Assembly (NCBI RefSeq): GCF_014268805.2
Contig: NZ_JABWRF020000002.1
Coordinates: 1,060,001 to 1,124,000, forward strand
Length of the DNA: 64,000 nucleotides
From: Pseudomonas farsensis
Lineage (GTDB): Bacteria; Pseudomonadota; Gammaproteobacteria; Pseudomonadales; Pseudomonadaceae
Direction of reading: 5' to 3'
Made by a program: the position numbers and the translations under genes. The notes under the pieces are model-generated. The model had not been told where the DNA came from. It was given only the letters and a program-made list of their open reading frames with translations, and searched no databases. Shown here one piece after another: positions 53,001 to 64,000 of this stretch (position 1 is the first letter of the stretch; each line of letters begins with the position of its first letter).

Positions 53001-53828
53001 CGCCGCCGCAGGCAGGCCGTAGGTGAGCATGTCAGGCCAGAAGCTGCGTTGGTCCACCACATTGCCGACCCAGCGTTGCTGGATATCGCTGATGTCGCTG
53101 CTGCTCATGTCGGCCATGACTTTATCGAGGATGCCCACCAGCACTTTCTGCTCCCTGGGCGCAGCCATTGCCAGCTGATAGCGGTAGGGCGTCTCACCGC
53201 TGACATACAGGCCGTCGAGCTTGAGCTGGCGCAGGCTCCAGATGCTCGATGCGAGGTCGCCGACCACCGCGTCGACTTCGTCGGTGGCCAGTGCCTGCAG
53301 GGCTGAGCTGACGTTGGGCAGGGCCACCAGGTTGAGGTCCGGGTGATGATTGCGCAGCAGCTCGTGGGGCGCGTAGTTCTCCACCACTGCCACCTTCAGC
53401 CCATAGAGGTCGTCGAGCGTGCGCGGCTTGGGGCCGCCGCTGTGGGCGAGGATAACAATGGGGAAATCCAGGTATGGGCGGGTGAAGGCCAGGTAGCTCT
53501 GCCGCTCCGGGGTGGACATGATGCCGGGTAGCAGGTCTATCTGGTTTTTGCGGGCTCGATCGAGCACCTCGCCCCAACTGCTGGGTTCAACCGGCGTGAG
53601 GGCGATGCCCAGGCGTTCCTGGATGAGGGTTACATAGTCGGCGGCCAATCCCTGGTAGCGGTTGTCCTGGTCGCGAAACTCGAACGGCGGCCATGAAGCA
53701 TCCACGCCTAGACGCAGCTGCGGATGGGCGCTGAGCCAGGCTTTTTCTTCGTCGGTCAGGGTCAGTGCGCCGGCTGTGGTGTTCCACAGGCAAAGGAACA
53801 GCAACAGAAGGGCCGGCAACAAGGGCAT
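50085..53828 (-). CDS. Multidomain sensor with SBP, PAS, GGDEF and EAL domains
   Basis: The 1,247-residue membrane protein has a signal sequence (MPLLPALLLLFLCLWNTTAG) and a periplasmic family-3 solute-binding domain (about residues 25-265: LRLGVDASWPPFEFRDQDNR). One membrane helix follows near residue 275, then about four PAS modules (residues 305-800). The GGDEF domain carries the intact motif LGGDEFIILL and the EAL domain EALVRWTHP with DDFGTGYSSLSYLKRLPLDI. Both catalytic sites look intact, so it could make and break c-di-GMP under control of a small amino-acid-like ligand bound in the periplasm. It lies downstream of rpoD, and the rpoD terminator separates them. Confidence 0.94.
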   Translation of the reverse strand: MPLLPALLLLFLCLWNTTAGALTLTDEEKAWLSAHPQLRLGVDASWPPFEFRDQDNRYQGLAADYVTLIQERLGIALTPVEPSSWGEVLDRARKNQIDLLPGIMSTPERQSYLAFTRPYLDFPIVILAHSGGPKPRTLDDLYGLKVAVVENYAPHELLRNHHPDLNLVALPNVSSALQALATDEVDAVVGDLASSIWSLRQLKLDGLYVSGETPYRYQLAMAAPREQKVLVGILDKVMADMSSSDISDIQQRWVGNVVDQRSFWPDMLTYGLPAAALLMTVLAVVIRINRRLSSEISRRIALEQELRSSEYHYRGLIESLSAIAWEADASDFTYSYVSPHAEDLLGYPLVEWLKPGFWRGILHPQDALWAQAYCESETAAGRDHSLDYRVIRADGQPLWVRNIVSMIEHGHKPLMRGLMIDISETKNTEEALRLSQQKFASVFQQCPDILVIARHSDGCLLEVNEAFEEQIGLGPAEVLGRTATELGLWGAQGHGPGLLERLQRGGIRNMEMTFKRSNGQLFTGLTSAETFHLDGTLALVVAVRDITQLKETQQQLQTSEEKFAKAFHASPDGLLLSRQSDGLLLEVNEGFCRLTGYDINPGGEQTALDLGIWVDLSERRRLVEKLKRDGFVRDLSCHIRRSDGQIRLCELSARPLPIGGVDCMLTIARDITERHLMQEKLQLAATVFENTAEGVLITDTDQRISAVNRAFSEITGYSEIEALGQTPRLLASGQHDSAFYAAMWHQLTAEGHWQGEIFNKRKNGELYPGWLTISAVRNNEREITHFVAVFADISSLKHAQAKLDYQAHHDPLTGLPNRTLFETRLQAALSCAQLSNRQGAVLFLDLDRFKHINDSLGHPVGDLLLKGIAQRLKEQVRDVDTVARLGGDEFIILLPGLHKPSDASAIANKLLTCFNAPFQAGEHEFFTSASIGISLYPQDGSDTATLIRNADAAMYRSKAKGRNRVEAYTRDLTAQASERIALEHELRRAIERNELSLCYQPKFSLKTQSLVGAEALVRWTHPTFGEVPPERFIHLAEENGTILQLGDWVLEQACRQMHQWKRSYQAFGPLSINLAGAQLRQPNLARRIEQLLKTYQLKAGDLQLEITENFIMSQAEEALSVLHQLKQLGVQLAIDDFGTGYSSLSYLKRLPLDILKIDQSFIRGLPDDPHDAAIARAIIALGRSMQLTIIAEGVENQAQQRFLAAEGCEQIQGYIVSLPLPPQEFAATFLRIALSDLSDGTVSKPSL

Positions 53829-53913
53829 AGCGGCCTCTCGATTCAGGGGGTCTGCAATCGAGTGTAGACGGGCTTGGCGCGCCTGGGGAGGGCGTGCGAG
53901 GCTGGTTTTTTAC

Positions 53914-53942
53914 ATAAAAAAACCCCGGCCTGGGCCGGGGTT
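53914..53942 (-). terminator. Terminator after rpoD
   Basis: On the minus strand AACCCCGGCC and GGCCGGGGTT form a 10-bp stem followed by TTTTTTATG. It ends the rpsU-dnaG-rpoD transcript, just past the rpoD stop. Confidence 0.92.
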
Positions 53943-53947
53943 GGTTT

Positions 53948-55795
<1,848 letters not shown>

Positions 55796-55862
55796 AACAC
55801 CCTATCCACTGAAGGTCTTGGCGGGCAAAAAACAAGCCGAGGATTATACCCGAGCTAGGACC

Positions 55863-57854
55863 TCACGCGCCAGATGAGGTCGGGTTTTGTGCGGGAACAT
55901 TGCGGCTCAGCAAGGCGAGCAGCTGATTTTTTTCGTCTGGGCTCAGTTCGCTTTGACGTGCTTTCCTCAGCAGATGTTCCAGGCTGCGCTCGCGTTGGCG
56001 AGCGGACAAGCTAGTTATAGTGTCGAAAAACTGTTGTTCAAGGTTATCGGCATCGATCAACCACTCCTTCTCGGCCAAGGCCCGTAGCAAACGGCCTTGG
56101 TCCGTACCGTGCCAGCGTGCAATCAACTGCATTGAGCTTAGCTTAGGATTTTTCTGCGCGGCCTCGATCAGCGCCACCAGCAGTTGGTTATACACGTGCT
56201 CGTCGTCGGCAAAATGGCTCGCGTCCTCGACTTTGCCGGCCAGTAACGGGTAATGCATCAGCGTGCGCAGCGCCGACAGGGTCGGCGGCTCTACTGGTGC
56301 CGGGACTCGCGGTGGGGCTTCTTCGCGCTGGCCATCACGGCGCCACGGTTTGCCGCCTTTCTTGCTCCAGGGCTTGTCGTCCCACTGTTTCTTGCCGCCA
56401 CCCTTGTTGGGTGTCCATGCCGGCTGTTCCTGATGAACGGCGGCATAGTCGGGCGTGTAGTGCATGTCGCCGTGGTCGGGCGTGTAGCTCGCCATGGCGT
56501 CGTAGTCGTAGCCGGGGTCGTAATCCGGCGTGGTGCTGCTGGCTGGCGGGCTTTGCGCCAGTTGCTCCATTTGTTGCGGGTCGAGGCCGGTAATCTCGCG
56601 CAGGCGGTTACGCATCAATTGGCGCAGGTTGGCGCCGGGCACTTGTTCGATCAGCGGCGCGGCCAGCGTGGCCATGTGCGCCTTGCCTTCGAGCGAGCGC
56701 GGGTCGGCCTCGTTGCTCAATTGCTCGAAAAAGTAATCGGCCAGCGGTTGTGCGTGCTGGTTGATGCGTGCGCGGAAGGCATCGGTGCCCTCGGCGCGCA
56801 CCAGGCTGTCCGGGTCTTCGCCCTCCGGCAAAAACAGAAACCGCGCGCGGCGCCCGTCCTGCAGGCTCGACAGGGTCGACTCCAGGGCCCGCCAGGCGGC
56901 CTTGCGCCCGGCTTGGTCGCCGTCGAAGCAGAACAAAACGCTCGGCACCACGCGGAACAGGCGCTTGAGGTGCTCTTCGCTGGTGGCCGTGCCCAGGGTT
57001 GCCACGGCGTTGCGCAGGCCCTGCTGGGCCAGCGCGATGACGTCCATGTAGCCTTCGACGACGATGATTTCATCGAGGTTGCGGTTGTGCTTGCGCGCCT
57101 CGTACAGGCCATACAGCTCCTGGCCTTTGTGAAACACCGGGGTTTCCGGGGAGTTCAGGTATTTGGGCTTGTCGTCGCCCAGTACCCGGCCGCCAAAGGC
57201 GATCACCCGGCCGCGGCTGTCGCGGATGGGGAACATCACCCGGTCGCGGAAGCGGTCGTAGCGCTTGCCGCTCTCGGCGTTTTCGATCAGCAGCCCGGCG
57301 TCGATCATCACTTTTTGTTGCAGCGTGTCGGCGCCAAGGTGCTTGAGCAGGTTGTCCCAGCCAGGCGGGGCGAAGCCCAGGCTGAAGTCGCGGGCAATTT
57401 CGCCGGACAGGCCACGGCCTTTCAGGTATTCCACGGCCGCCTTGCGGGTCGGGTGGTTACGCAGCGCCTGGCGGTAGAATTCGGTGGCAGCTTCAAGCAG
57501 CGGGTACAGCGGCGAATCGACCGGCTGGCGGGGCTTTTGCCCGCGCCGGCCTTCCTCGCGCGGCACTTCCATGCCGGCAGCCCTGGCCAGTTCCTCGACC
57601 GCCTGGGGGAAGTCCAGGTTGTCGTGGTCCATGATGAAGCCAAGGGCGTTGCCACCGGCACCGCAGCCGAAGCAATAGTAGAACTGCTTGTCGGGGCTGA
57701 CGGTGAAAGAGGGGGTTTTCTCTTTGTGGAACGGGCAGCAGGCCGAATGGTTCTTGCCGGCTTTTTTGAGCTGGATGCGCGAACTCACCACGTCGACTAT
57801 GTCGGTGCGGTTGAGAAGATCGTCGATAAAGCTCTGGGGAATCAGCCCGGCCAT
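55863..57854 (-). CDS. dnaG: DNA primase
   Basis: The 663-residue protein starts MAGLIPQSFIDDLLNRTDIV at 57854; an in-frame start 7 codons earlier is possible. It has an N-terminal zinc-binding domain (ACCPFHKEKTPSF and YYCFGCGAGGNA), a central TOPRIM core (IIVEGYMDVIALAQQG, LCFDGDQAGRKAA) and a C-terminal helicase-binding domain. A Gly/Asp/Tyr-rich linker (about residues 430-490) precedes the C-terminal part. It synthesises RNA primers for replication and is between rpsU and rpoD as usual. Confidence 0.98.
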   Translation of the reverse strand: MAGLIPQSFIDDLLNRTDIVDVVSSRIQLKKAGKNHSACCPFHKEKTPSFTVSPDKQFYYCFGCGAGGNALGFIMDHDNLDFPQAVEELARAAGMEVPREEGRRGQKPRQPVDSPLYPLLEAATEFYRQALRNHPTRKAAVEYLKGRGLSGEIARDFSLGFAPPGWDNLLKHLGADTLQQKVMIDAGLLIENAESGKRYDRFRDRVMFPIRDSRGRVIAFGGRVLGDDKPKYLNSPETPVFHKGQELYGLYEARKHNRNLDEIIVVEGYMDVIALAQQGLRNAVATLGTATSEEHLKRLFRVVPSVLFCFDGDQAGRKAAWRALESTLSSLQDGRRARFLFLPEGEDPDSLVRAEGTDAFRARINQHAQPLADYFFEQLSNEADPRSLEGKAHMATLAAPLIEQVPGANLRQLMRNRLREITGLDPQQMEQLAQSPPASSTTPDYDPGYDYDAMASYTPDHGDMHYTPDYAAVHQEQPAWTPNKGGGKKQWDDKPWSKKGGKPWRRDGQREEAPPRVPAPVEPPTLSALRTLMHYPLLAGKVEDASHFADDEHVYNQLLVALIEAAQKNPKLSSMQLIARWHGTDQGRLLRALAEKEWLIDADNLEQQFFDTITSLSARQRERSLEHLLRKARQSELSPDEKNQLLALLSRNVPAQNPTSSGA

Positions 57855-58082
57855 GGCAGTCTCGTCATCAGGCAACTGGCAAGTCTAAACGCTTGTGCGC
57901 GGGAGTGGAGAAGAGGTGTAGCGAAGAGGTGTTGTGCTCGTCACCAGCCCTAGGGGCTCGTCAGGAAGGACGTGCACGGCTGGCCAAAGACCAGTTCTGA
58001 CGGTGTAGTACAGGTTGCCCATGGCTTTTGCCGGGGCACCCAGGGCGCATGGCCAAGGGCTTGAAACGACCGCTACCATCAA

Positions 58083-58099
58083 CCCGGCACGAGGCCGGG
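58083..58099 (-). terminator. Hairpin between rpsU and dnaG
   Basis: On the minus strand CCCGGC-CTCGT-GCCGGG forms a perfect 6-bp stem but is followed by TTGATGG rather than a U-run. In enteric bacteria a partial terminator occupies this position and lowers dnaG relative to rpsU. A similar role here is inferred. Confidence 0.5.
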
Positions 58100-58130
58100 C
58101 GAGGCAGAAGCTTTGCGTAGAACGGCTGTA

Positions 58131-58346
58131 TTAGTACAGACGAACGGCGCGGCGCTGTTCGCGCTGAACCTTCTTCGCGTGACGCTTAACAGCGGCAGCG
58201 GCTTTACGCTTACGCTCTGAGGTCGGTTTCTCGTAAAACTCGCGGCTACGAACTTCAGCCAGTACACCGGCTTTTTCGCAGGAGCGCTTGAAACGACGCA
58301 GAGCTACGTCGAAGGGTTCGTTCTCTTTAACTTTGACGGCTGGCAT
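58131..58346 (-). CDS. rpsU: 30S ribosomal protein S21
   Basis: The 71-residue basic protein [20 protein letters not shown] ends AVRLY and matches bacterial S21 throughout. It helps the 30S subunit select mRNA. First gene of the rpsU-dnaG-rpoD operon; a 276-base gap with a hairpin separates it from dnaG. It diverges from tsaD across 205 bases that must hold both promoters. Confidence 0.99.
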
Positions 58347-58551
58347 CCAGGGCTACCTTAATTCATTACCGGGGTAGACGTGCTCCTGGCAAAACATAAG
58401 GTGAGCTGGAGAACGTCGGTTTTCAAGGGTTGCGGATGTTAACCCTTAGCTGGCCGGAATGCAAAGCCTCTGATCGAAAACCGCTGGTCGGCACCCGGCA
58501 CGGGGACTATTATGCGCGCCTTCGAATTCAGCCTCCACAAGGCACGGACCC

Positions 58552-59577
58552 ATGCTAGTACTGGGATTGGAAACATCCTGCGACGAGACCGGCGTCGCAT
58601 TATACGACAGTGAACGCGGCCTTCTGGCCGATGCATTGTTCAGCCAGATCGACCTGCACCGCGCCTATGGCGGGGTGGTGCCCGAACTCGCCTCGCGTGA
58701 TCACGTAAAGCGCATGTTGCCGCTGATCCGCCAGGTGCTGGAGGAGGCTGGCTGCGCTGCCACCGACATCGACGCCATCGCCTATACCGCGGGCCCTGGC
58801 CTGGTCGGGGCCTTGCTGGTGGGCGCTTCGTGCGCCCAGGCGATGGCCTTCGCCTGGGGCATTCCAGCGATTGGCGTGCACCATATGGAAGGCCATCTGC
58901 TGGCGCCGATGCTCGAGGAACAGCCCCCCGAGTTTCCGTTCGTCGCTTTGTTGGTTTCAGGTGGGCATACCCAGCTGGTTCGGGTCGATGGCATCGGCCA
59001 ATACGAGCTGCTGGGCGAGAGCCTGGACGACGCAGCCGGCGAGGCATTCGACAAGACGGCCAAGCTGATCGGCCTGAATTACCCAGGTGGGCCGGAGATT
59101 GCGCGGTTGGCCGAGCGGGGTACGCCTGGGCGCTTCAAGTTCCCGCGCCCGATGTGCGACCGGCCTGGCCTGCAATTCAGTTTCAGCGGCCTGAAAACCT
59201 TCGCCCTGAACACCTGGCAGCAGTGCCGCGATGCCGGGGACGACAACGAGCAAACCCGTTGCGACGTGTCCCTGGCGTTCCAGGATGCGGTGGTGGACAC
59301 TCTGACCTTCAAGTGCAAGCGCGCCCTCAAGCAGACTGGCCTCAAGCGCCTGGTCATTGCTGGCGGTGTCAGCGCCAACCAGGCATTGCGGGTTTCGCTC
59401 GAAGGCATGCTTGGCAGTCTTCAAGGCAATGTTTATTACGCCCGCCCACGGTTTTGCACCGACAACGGCGCGATGATCGCCTACGCCGGCTGCCAGCGCC
59501 TGATGGCCGGGCAGCAACAGGACCTGGCGATCAGCGTGCAGGCACGCTGGCCGATGGAGCAGTTACCGCCGGTCTGA
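58552..59577 (+). CDS. tsaD: tRNA N6-threonylcarbamoyladenosine transferase TsaD
   Basis: The 341-residue ASKHA-fold enzyme attaches the threonylcarbamoyl group to A37 of ANN-decoding tRNAs. The metal site [10 protein letters not shown] (His-x3-His) near residue 107, [12 protein letters not shown] and the C-terminal [13 protein letters not shown] are diagnostic. It acts with TsaB, TsaC and TsaE, which are elsewhere. Divergent from rpsU, convergent with plsY. Confidence 0.98.
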   Translation: MLVLGLETSCDETGVALYDSERGLLADALFSQIDLHRAYGGVVPELASRDHVKRMLPLIRQVLEEAGCAATDIDAIAYTAGPGLVGALLVGASCAQAMAFAWGIPAIGVHHMEGHLLAPMLEEQPPEFPFVALLVSGGHTQLVRVDGIGQYELLGESLDDAAGEAFDKTAKLIGLNYPGGPEIARLAERGTPGRFKFPRPMCDRPGLQFSFSGLKTFALNTWQQCRDAGDDNEQTRCDVSLAFQDAVVDTLTFKCKRALKQTGLKRLVIAGGVSANQALRVSLEGMLGSLQGNVYYARPRFCTDNGAMIAYAGCQRLMAGQQQDLAISVQARWPMEQLPPV

Positions 59578-59604
59578 AATAAACGCCGATTGCCTGCGAG
59601 CGAA

Positions 59605-60174
59605 TCAGAAATGCCGTTCGCGGCCGGCGAACAGGTCCCGCAGATTGCTGCGGTGCCGCCAGACGATCATCACCGTCAGTACGCTCATCGGCAACAGCGC
59701 GGCAGGTTCGCGCCAGGCCAGCAACGGCAGCGTCAGTGGCGCGGCAATAAGCGCCGCCAGCGAGCTGGTGCGGGTCAGGCGCAAGGTCAGCAGCCAGGCG
59801 CCGATGGCCAGCAGCGCGGCCGGAAAGTACACGCCCATGAGCATGCCGGCGGCAGTGGCTACGCCTTTGCCACCTTTGAAACGGAAGTACAGCGGAAACA
59901 AATGGCCGAACACGGCGCATACCCCCACCCAGGCCTGCGCTTGCAGGTCGAGCCCGGCCAGGCGTGCAAGCAATACCGGCAGCAAGCCCTTGCACAGGTC
60001 GCCAAGCAGGGTGAGGATTGCCAGCTTGCGCCCTGCCAGGCGCAACATGTTGGTCGCACCGGCATTGCCCGAACCGCTGCAACGCGGGTCGGGGCTCCCA
60101 TTGAGGCGGCTCAGGACGATGGCGAAGGACACAGAGCCAAGCAGGTAGGCAAGCAGCGCCAGTGACCAAAACAT
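59605..60174 (-). CDS. plsY: Glycerol-3-phosphate acyltransferase PlsY
   Basis: The 189-residue integral membrane acyltransferase transfers acyl groups from acyl phosphate to glycerol 3-phosphate. The family loops are present: [12 protein letters not shown] with [37 protein letters not shown], and the late [14 protein letters not shown]. About five helices are predicted. It converges with tsaD over 27 bases and diverges from folB. Confidence 0.97.
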   Translation of the reverse strand: MFWSLALLAYLLGSVSFAIVLSRLNGSPDPRCSGSGNAGATNMLRLAGRKLAILTLLGDLCKGLLPVLLARLAGLDLQAQAWVGVCAVFGHLFPLYFRFKGGKGVATAAGMLMGVYFPAALLAIGAWLLTLRLTRTSSLAALIAAPLTLPLLAWREPAALLPMSVLTVMIVWRHRSNLRDLFAGRERHF

Positions 60175-60248
60175 GCTAACTATTCCGGGCGAGGACGCCC
60201 TGATTCTAACGGCGCCCGTCGCCCTTGTCGTGCAGTGGAGAGAAGTGC

Positions 60249-60605
60249 TTGGACAGAGTGTTCATCGAAGGCCTGGAAGTCGATACCGTGATCGGTGCCT
60301 ATGACTGGGAGCGTGATATTCGCCAGTGCCTGCGCTTGGACCTGAGTTTCGCCTGGGACAACCGCCCGGCGGCTGCCGGCGACGACCTCACCCTCGCGCT
60401 CGACTACGCCAGCGTTTCGGCGCGGGTCCAGGCGTTCGCCGAGCAGGCGCGCTTCGAGCTGGTCGAGACCTTTGCCGAGCGCCTGGTGGCCGTGCTGATG
60501 GCCGAATTCAACATTCCCTGGGTGCGCCTCAAGTTGACCAAGCCCGGCGCCGTGCCGGCAGCCCGTGGCGGTGTAGGCGTGGAGATCGAGCGCGGATGTC
60601 TCTGA
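60249..60605 (+). CDS. folB: Dihydroneopterin aldolase
   Basis: The 118-residue enzyme of folate synthesis starts at TTG 60249 ([20 protein letters not shown]), with GGAGAG upstream. An upstream in-frame start would add a leader without family similarity. Catalytic region [14 protein letters not shown] and [14 protein letters not shown] with [20 protein letters not shown] are as expected. Its 3' end overlaps folK. Confidence 0.95.
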   Translation: MDRVFIEGLEVDTVIGAYDWERDIRQCLRLDLSFAWDNRPAAAGDDLTLALDYASVSARVQAFAEQARFELVETFAERLVAVLMAEFNIPWVRLKLTKPGAVPAARGGVGVEIERGCL

Positions 60606-61105
60606 GTACGGTTTACCTGGGCCTGGGTAGCAATATCGAGCGCGAACGGCATTTGTGTGCCGGGCTCGATGCGCTGGCTGGCATGCTCACCGATATGCGC
60701 TGTTCGGCGGTTTTCGAGAGCCAGGCGGTGGGTATCAAGAGCGGGCCGTTCTTCAACCTGGTGGTCTGCGGCAAGACGGCTGTGCCGCTGCACGACCTGA
60801 GCCGCCGGCTCAAGCACATCGAGGCCGAAAACGGCCGCTATGCCCCGGACCGCAAGGGCCTGCCACTGGATATCGACGTGCTGATGTATGACGGCCTGCA
60901 CGGCACGTTCGAGGGGCTGACGCTGCCCCGGGCCGAAATCCTCAAAAACGCTTTTGTGCTTTGGCCGCTCTCGCTGCTGGCCCCGCAACTGCTGCACCCG
61001 GTGGCCGGCAAGACAATGGGCCAGCTGTGGGCCGAGGCTGATATCGATCAGGTGCTGGCACCGGTGCCCTTCGAATGGCGTGGAGTGCAGCTGACCCAGG
61101 GCTGA
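60596..61105 (+). CDS. folK: 2-amino-4-hydroxy-6-hydroxymethyldihydropteridine diphosphokinase
   Basis: The 169-residue pyrophosphokinase carries VYLGLGSNIERERH at its start, FFNLVVCGKTAV, and GLPLDIDVLMYDG with the conserved Asp pair binding magnesium. The ATG at 60596 overlaps the folB stop by 10 bases, so the two folate genes are co-translated. Confidence 0.97.
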   Translation: MSLSTVYLGLGSNIERERHLCAGLDALAGMLTDMRCSAVFESQAVGIKSGPFFNLVVCGKTAVPLHDLSRRLKHIEAENGRYAPDRKGLPLDIDVLMYDGLHGTFEGLTLPRAEILKNAFVLWPLSLLAPQLLHPVAGKTMGQLWAEADIDQVLAPVPFEWRGVQLTQG

Positions 61106-61119
61106 GTCAGCGGGTGCAC

Positions 61120-62226
61120 TTAGCGCTGGGTGTAAGCCTGCAGCGCTTTAAGCCTCTCGCCTTTGAGGGCCTCGCCCAAGCCCTGCCCGGTGAGCCTTTG
61201 TTCCACCAAGGGCTTCACATCCACCGCGCGTGCCGCCGCCGCTGCGCCGCGCAGGTAGTCAGCTTGTGGATAACTCGGCTGGCCATGCCCCAGCGCGGCC
61301 ATTTCGCATGCGCCGATGAACTCCTCGAAACGCTGCGGGCGCCGGTAGATATCAAACCTCTGCAAAATCTCCAGCAGTTGTTCGGGTGCAAGGGTCAGGG
61401 CCTGATCGGCTTTTTCGGCAAACTCCCCAACCAGCACCGCCAGTTCCTGGCATTCACGTGGCGCCTTGAAACGCTGGTTCAGCGCTTTGACCGATGCAGG
61501 CTCCAGCCCACGCAGCAAGCACGCCCAGCGTACTGTCAGCGGTTGCTGATGGCGTGCGGCCTGGCGCAGGGCTGCAAGCGTATCGGGGCCATGCACAAGC
61601 TCGGGCATCAGTTCTTCAAGGGCTGCGCAGCTGCGCAGCACCTCGATGAACACCTGCGGCTCGGCTTCCATCAGCGCCCGCTCGATTTCCTTCCAGCTGC
61701 GCTCTGCGGTCAGCGCCTGTAGCTCACCGGACGCTGCGATCTGGCGCATCAACGCCAGGGTTTCATCGGCCACCTTGAAGCCCAGTGGCGCGTAGCGGGC
61801 AGCAAAGCGGGCCACGCGCAGCACGCGCAGGGGGTCCTCGGCGAATGCCGGGGAGACATGGCGTAACAGGCGGTTATCCAGATCTGCCTTGCCGTGGTAG
61901 GGGTCGTGGAGCTGGCCGCTGGCGTCTTCGGCCATGGCATTGATGGTCAGGTCGCGGCGTACCAGGTCTTCTTCGAGGGTCACCTCGGGGCTTGCGTGGA
62001 AGGTGAAGCCGCCATAACCGCGCCCGCTCTTGCGCTCGGTGCGCGCCAGAGCGTATTCCTCGCCGGTTTTGGGGTGAAGAAAGACCGGAAAATCAGCGCC
62101 CACCGGGCGATAGCCCAGGGCTTGCATCTGTTCGACGGTAGCGCCGACCACCAGCCAGTCGACATCGCTGACGGTGCGGTCGAGCAGGCGATCGCGCACG
62201 GCGCCGCCAACTTTGTAGATCTGCAT
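61120..62226 (-). CDS. cca: tRNA CCA-nucleotidyltransferase
   Basis: The 368-residue class-II enzyme adds or repairs the 3' CCA of tRNA. The N-terminal motif [20 protein letters not shown] gives the GGxxR loop and metal-binding DxD, followed by [12 protein letters not shown]. It is shorter than E. coli Cca because no C-terminal HD phosphohydrolase domain follows; this is usual for pseudomonads. It converges with folK and is followed upstream by spoVR on the same strand. Confidence 0.95.
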   Translation of the reverse strand: MQIYKVGGAVRDRLLDRTVSDVDWLVVGATVEQMQALGYRPVGADFPVFLHPKTGEEYALARTERKSGRGYGGFTFHASPEVTLEEDLVRRDLTINAMAEDASGQLHDPYHGKADLDNRLLRHVSPAFAEDPLRVLRVARFAARYAPLGFKVADETLALMRQIAASGELQALTAERSWKEIERALMEAEPQVFIEVLRSCAALEELMPELVHGPDTLAALRQAARHQQPLTVRWACLLRGLEPASVKALNQRFKAPRECQELAVLVGEFAEKADQALTLAPEQLLEILQRFDIYRRPQRFEEFIGACEMAALGHGQPSYPQADYLRGAAAAARAVDVKPLVEQRLTGQGLGEALKGERLKALQAYTQR

Positions 62227-62285
62227 GTGAAACCTCCCTTGCTGGCGACAGGATACCCTGTCGACAGCAAGGGCGGCGCCTTGCG

Positions 62286-63854
62286 CTAGAGGTGGTGCAC
62301 GATTGCCAGGTCCATGCGCCCGTAATCGCTGGCTTCGCCATGTTCGCTGCGCGGGGGCATGTGATGGGTTTTCATCACCTGGTCGCCCTGGACCGTTTCA
62401 AGGTGGATATCGAAGCCCCACAGGCGATGCAGGTGCTTGAGCACCTCGCCGGTGGACTCACCGAGCGGTTTGCGATTGTGCTGTTGGTGGCGCAGGGTCA
62501 GCGAGCGGTCGCCACGGCGGTCGATGCTCCAGATCTGTACGTTCGGTTCACGGTTGCCAAGGTTGTACTGCGCCGCCAGTTGCTCGCGAATCACCCGGTA
62601 GCCGGCGTCGTCGTGGATGGCCGGTACCAACAGGTCATCACGCTGGTCGTCATCCAGAATGCTGAACAGCTTGAGGTCGCGAATGACCTTGGGCGACAGG
62701 TATTGCAGGATGAAGCTCTCGTCCTTGAAGCTGCTCATGGCAAATTTGATCGTTGAAAGCCAGTCTCCTCCGGCGATCTCCGGGAACCAGTGGCGATCTT
62801 CATCGGTTGGGTTTTCGCACATGCGGCGTATGTCGGTGTACATGGCAAACCCCAGCGCATAGGGGTTGATGCCGTTGTAGTAGGGGCTGTCGAAGCCTGG
62901 CTGGAACACCACGCTGGTGTGCGACTGCAAAAACTCCATCATGAAGCCTTCGGTGATCAGGCCTTCATCGTAGAGGTCGTTCATCAAGGTGTAGTGCCAG
63001 AAAGTCGCCCAGCCTTCGTTCATGACCTGGGTCTGGCGCTGCGGGTAGAAGTACTGCGCAATCTTGCGCACGATACGCACCACTTCGCGCTGCCAGGGTT
63101 CCAGCAGCGGGGCGTGTTTTTCGATGAAATAGAGGATGTTTTCCTGAGGCTCGGCCGGGAAGCGCGCATCGTCGCGCTCGCCGCCTTTCTCGCTGCCTTT
63201 GGGGATGGTCCGCCACAGGTCGTTGATCTGGCGCTGCAGGTGTTCTTCGCGGTCCTTCTGCCGGCGGCGTTCTTCTTCGGCAGAAATCGGGTAGGGGCGT
63301 TTGTAGCGGTCGACCCCATAGTTCATCAGCGCGTGGCACGAGTCGATCAGGTCTTCCACGGCATCGATGCCGTGGCGCTCCTCGCATTGGGCGATGTACT
63401 GCTTGGCGAACACCAGGTAGTCGATGATCGAACTGGCGTCGGTCCAGGTGCGGAACAGGTAGTTACCCTTGAAGAAACTATTATGGCCGTAGCAGGCATG
63501 GGCGATCACCAGTGCCTGCATGCACATGGTGTTTTCTTCCATCAGGTAGGCGATGCAGGGGTCTGAGTTGATGACGATTTCGTAGGCCAGGCCCATCTGC
63601 CCACGGGTGTAGGACTTCTCGGTGCTAAGGAACTGCTTGCCGTAGGACCAGTGGTGGTAGCCCAGCGGCATGCCCACCGAGGCATAGGCATCCATCATTT
63701 GCTCGGCGGTGATCACTTCGATCTGGTTGGGGTAGGTATCCAACGCGTAGCGCTCGGCCAGGCGGCCGATTTCGCGGTCGTAGGTCTGGATCAGCTCGAA
63801 GGTCCATTCCGAGCCAACTGAGATGGGCTGGCGTCTCTGTGCTCTGGCGGTCAT
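62286..63854 (-). CDS. SpoVR-family protein
   Basis: The 522-residue protein ([20 protein letters not shown]) is the SpoVR/YcgB family, with [20 protein letters not shown], the conserved histidine region [20 protein letters not shown] (here [15 protein letters not shown]) and [16 protein letters not shown]. In proteobacteria it forms a locus with the kinase YeaG and the VWA-domain protein YeaH, linked to stationary phase and starvation; the biochemical activity is unknown. Its ATG overlaps the stop of the upstream yeaH-like gene by 4 bases. Confidence 0.95.
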   Translation of the reverse strand: MTARAQRRQPISVGSEWTFELIQTYDREIGRLAERYALDTYPNQIEVITAEQMMDAYASVGMPLGYHHWSYGKQFLSTEKSYTRGQMGLAYEIVINSDPCIAYLMEENTMCMQALVIAHACYGHNSFFKGNYLFRTWTDASSIIDYLVFAKQYIAQCEERHGIDAVEDLIDSCHALMNYGVDRYKRPYPISAEEERRRQKDREEHLQRQINDLWRTIPKGSEKGGERDDARFPAEPQENILYFIEKHAPLLEPWQREVVRIVRKIAQYFYPQRQTQVMNEGWATFWHYTLMNDLYDEGLITEGFMMEFLQSHTSVVFQPGFDSPYYNGINPYALGFAMYTDIRRMCENPTDEDRHWFPEIAGGDWLSTIKFAMSSFKDESFILQYLSPKVIRDLKLFSILDDDQRDDLLVPAIHDDAGYRVIREQLAAQYNLGNREPNVQIWSIDRRGDRSLTLRHQQHNRKPLGESTGEVLKHLHRLWGFDIHLETVQGDQVMKTHHMPPRSEHGEASDYGRMDLAIVHHL

Positions 63855-64000
63855 GTGGCTAACCTGCGCTGGAAGAGTTCACGGAAGACCGGGTAGATGT
63901 CGCCGGCCGATACCAACTGTTGCTGGGCAAAAGTGTCGGGGAACGCATCGCCGATGCGCTCGTATTCGTACCACAGCGCCTGATGCTCGCGCGGGGTGAT
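63851..64000 (-). CDS. C-terminal end of a YeaH/DUF444-family protein (truncated by the window edge)
   Basis: The minus-strand frame entering from the right edge reads [20 protein letters not shown] and ends [16 protein letters not shown] before TGA at 63851-63853. This matches the C terminus of YeaH (DUF444), partner of YeaG and SpoVR. Only about 49 residues lie within the window. The stop overlaps the spoVR start, so the two genes are coupled. Confidence 0.9.
   Translation of the reverse strand: MTPREHQALWYEYERIGDAFPDTFAQQQLVSAGDIYPVFRELFQRRLAT

Overview
The window is a contiguous piece of a Pseudomonas chromosome, almost certainly from the P. putida group. The evidence is GC-rich coding DNA, the bioBFHCD, pqqFABCDE, davBA and rpsU-dnaG-rpoD clusters in the order I recall from P. 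putida KT2440, an RsmY-type regulatory RNA between an acyl-CoA dehydrogenase and a LysR gene, and many P. putida-type REP palindromes. The organism call rests on recalled synteny, not on a database search. Layout, left to right. 0-2.2 kb: the N-terminal part of a very large uncharacterised protein, cut by the window edge. 2.3-7.9 kb: an iron-starvation surface-signalling system on the minus strand (FecI-type sigma factor, FecR-type anti-sigma factor, TonB-dependent transducer, PepSY membrane protein, tiny membrane protein) behind a Fur-box-like site. 8.2-11.5 kb: an exonuclease and a cNMP/CBS/DUF294 protein, divergent from a stand-alone receiver protein. 11.6-16.9 kb: malate synthase G, a GcvR-like ACT protein, RarD and SrkA. 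17.1-22.6 kb: a two-gene cassette of planctomycete-type exported proteins (a DUF1587/1595/1592/1588/1585 di-CxxCH protein and a Tat-exported DUF1552 protein). I do not recall it from the equivalent KT2440 interval, and it is the most unusual content here. 23-29 kb: modE, comF and the complete biotin operon, with a BirA-operator-like site that overlaps both the bioB promoter and the 5' end of comF. 29.3-38.2 kb: a small conserved protein, two paralogous acyl-CoA dehydrogenases flanking a diguanylate cyclase, the RsmY-like RNA with a GacA box, a LysR regulator divergent from a class-III aminotransferase, and a Pmp3-family peptide. 38.3-45.8 kb: PQQ biosynthesis (pqqF, pqqA, pqqB, pqqC, pqqD, pqqE) and an S9 peptidase. 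45.8-49.5 kb: the lysine-to-5-aminovalerate genes davB/davA, an orphan HTH protein with its own palindrome, and an Lrp-type regulator. 49.5-53.8 kb: a gene-poor stretch, tRNA-Ile(CAU), and a giant SBP-PAS-GGDEF-EAL sensor. 53.9-62.2 kb: the macromolecular synthesis operon and a housekeeping block (tsaD, plsY, folB, folK, cca). 62.3-64 kb: spoVR and the end of a yeaH-like gene. Three copies of a 181-184 bp hairpin-rich element with GTGGGA/TCCCAC ends lie in intergenic DNA, one of them inside the siderophore signalling locus. Several REP pairs separate transcription units, and a REP-like sequence also appears to have entered the coding start of pqqE.
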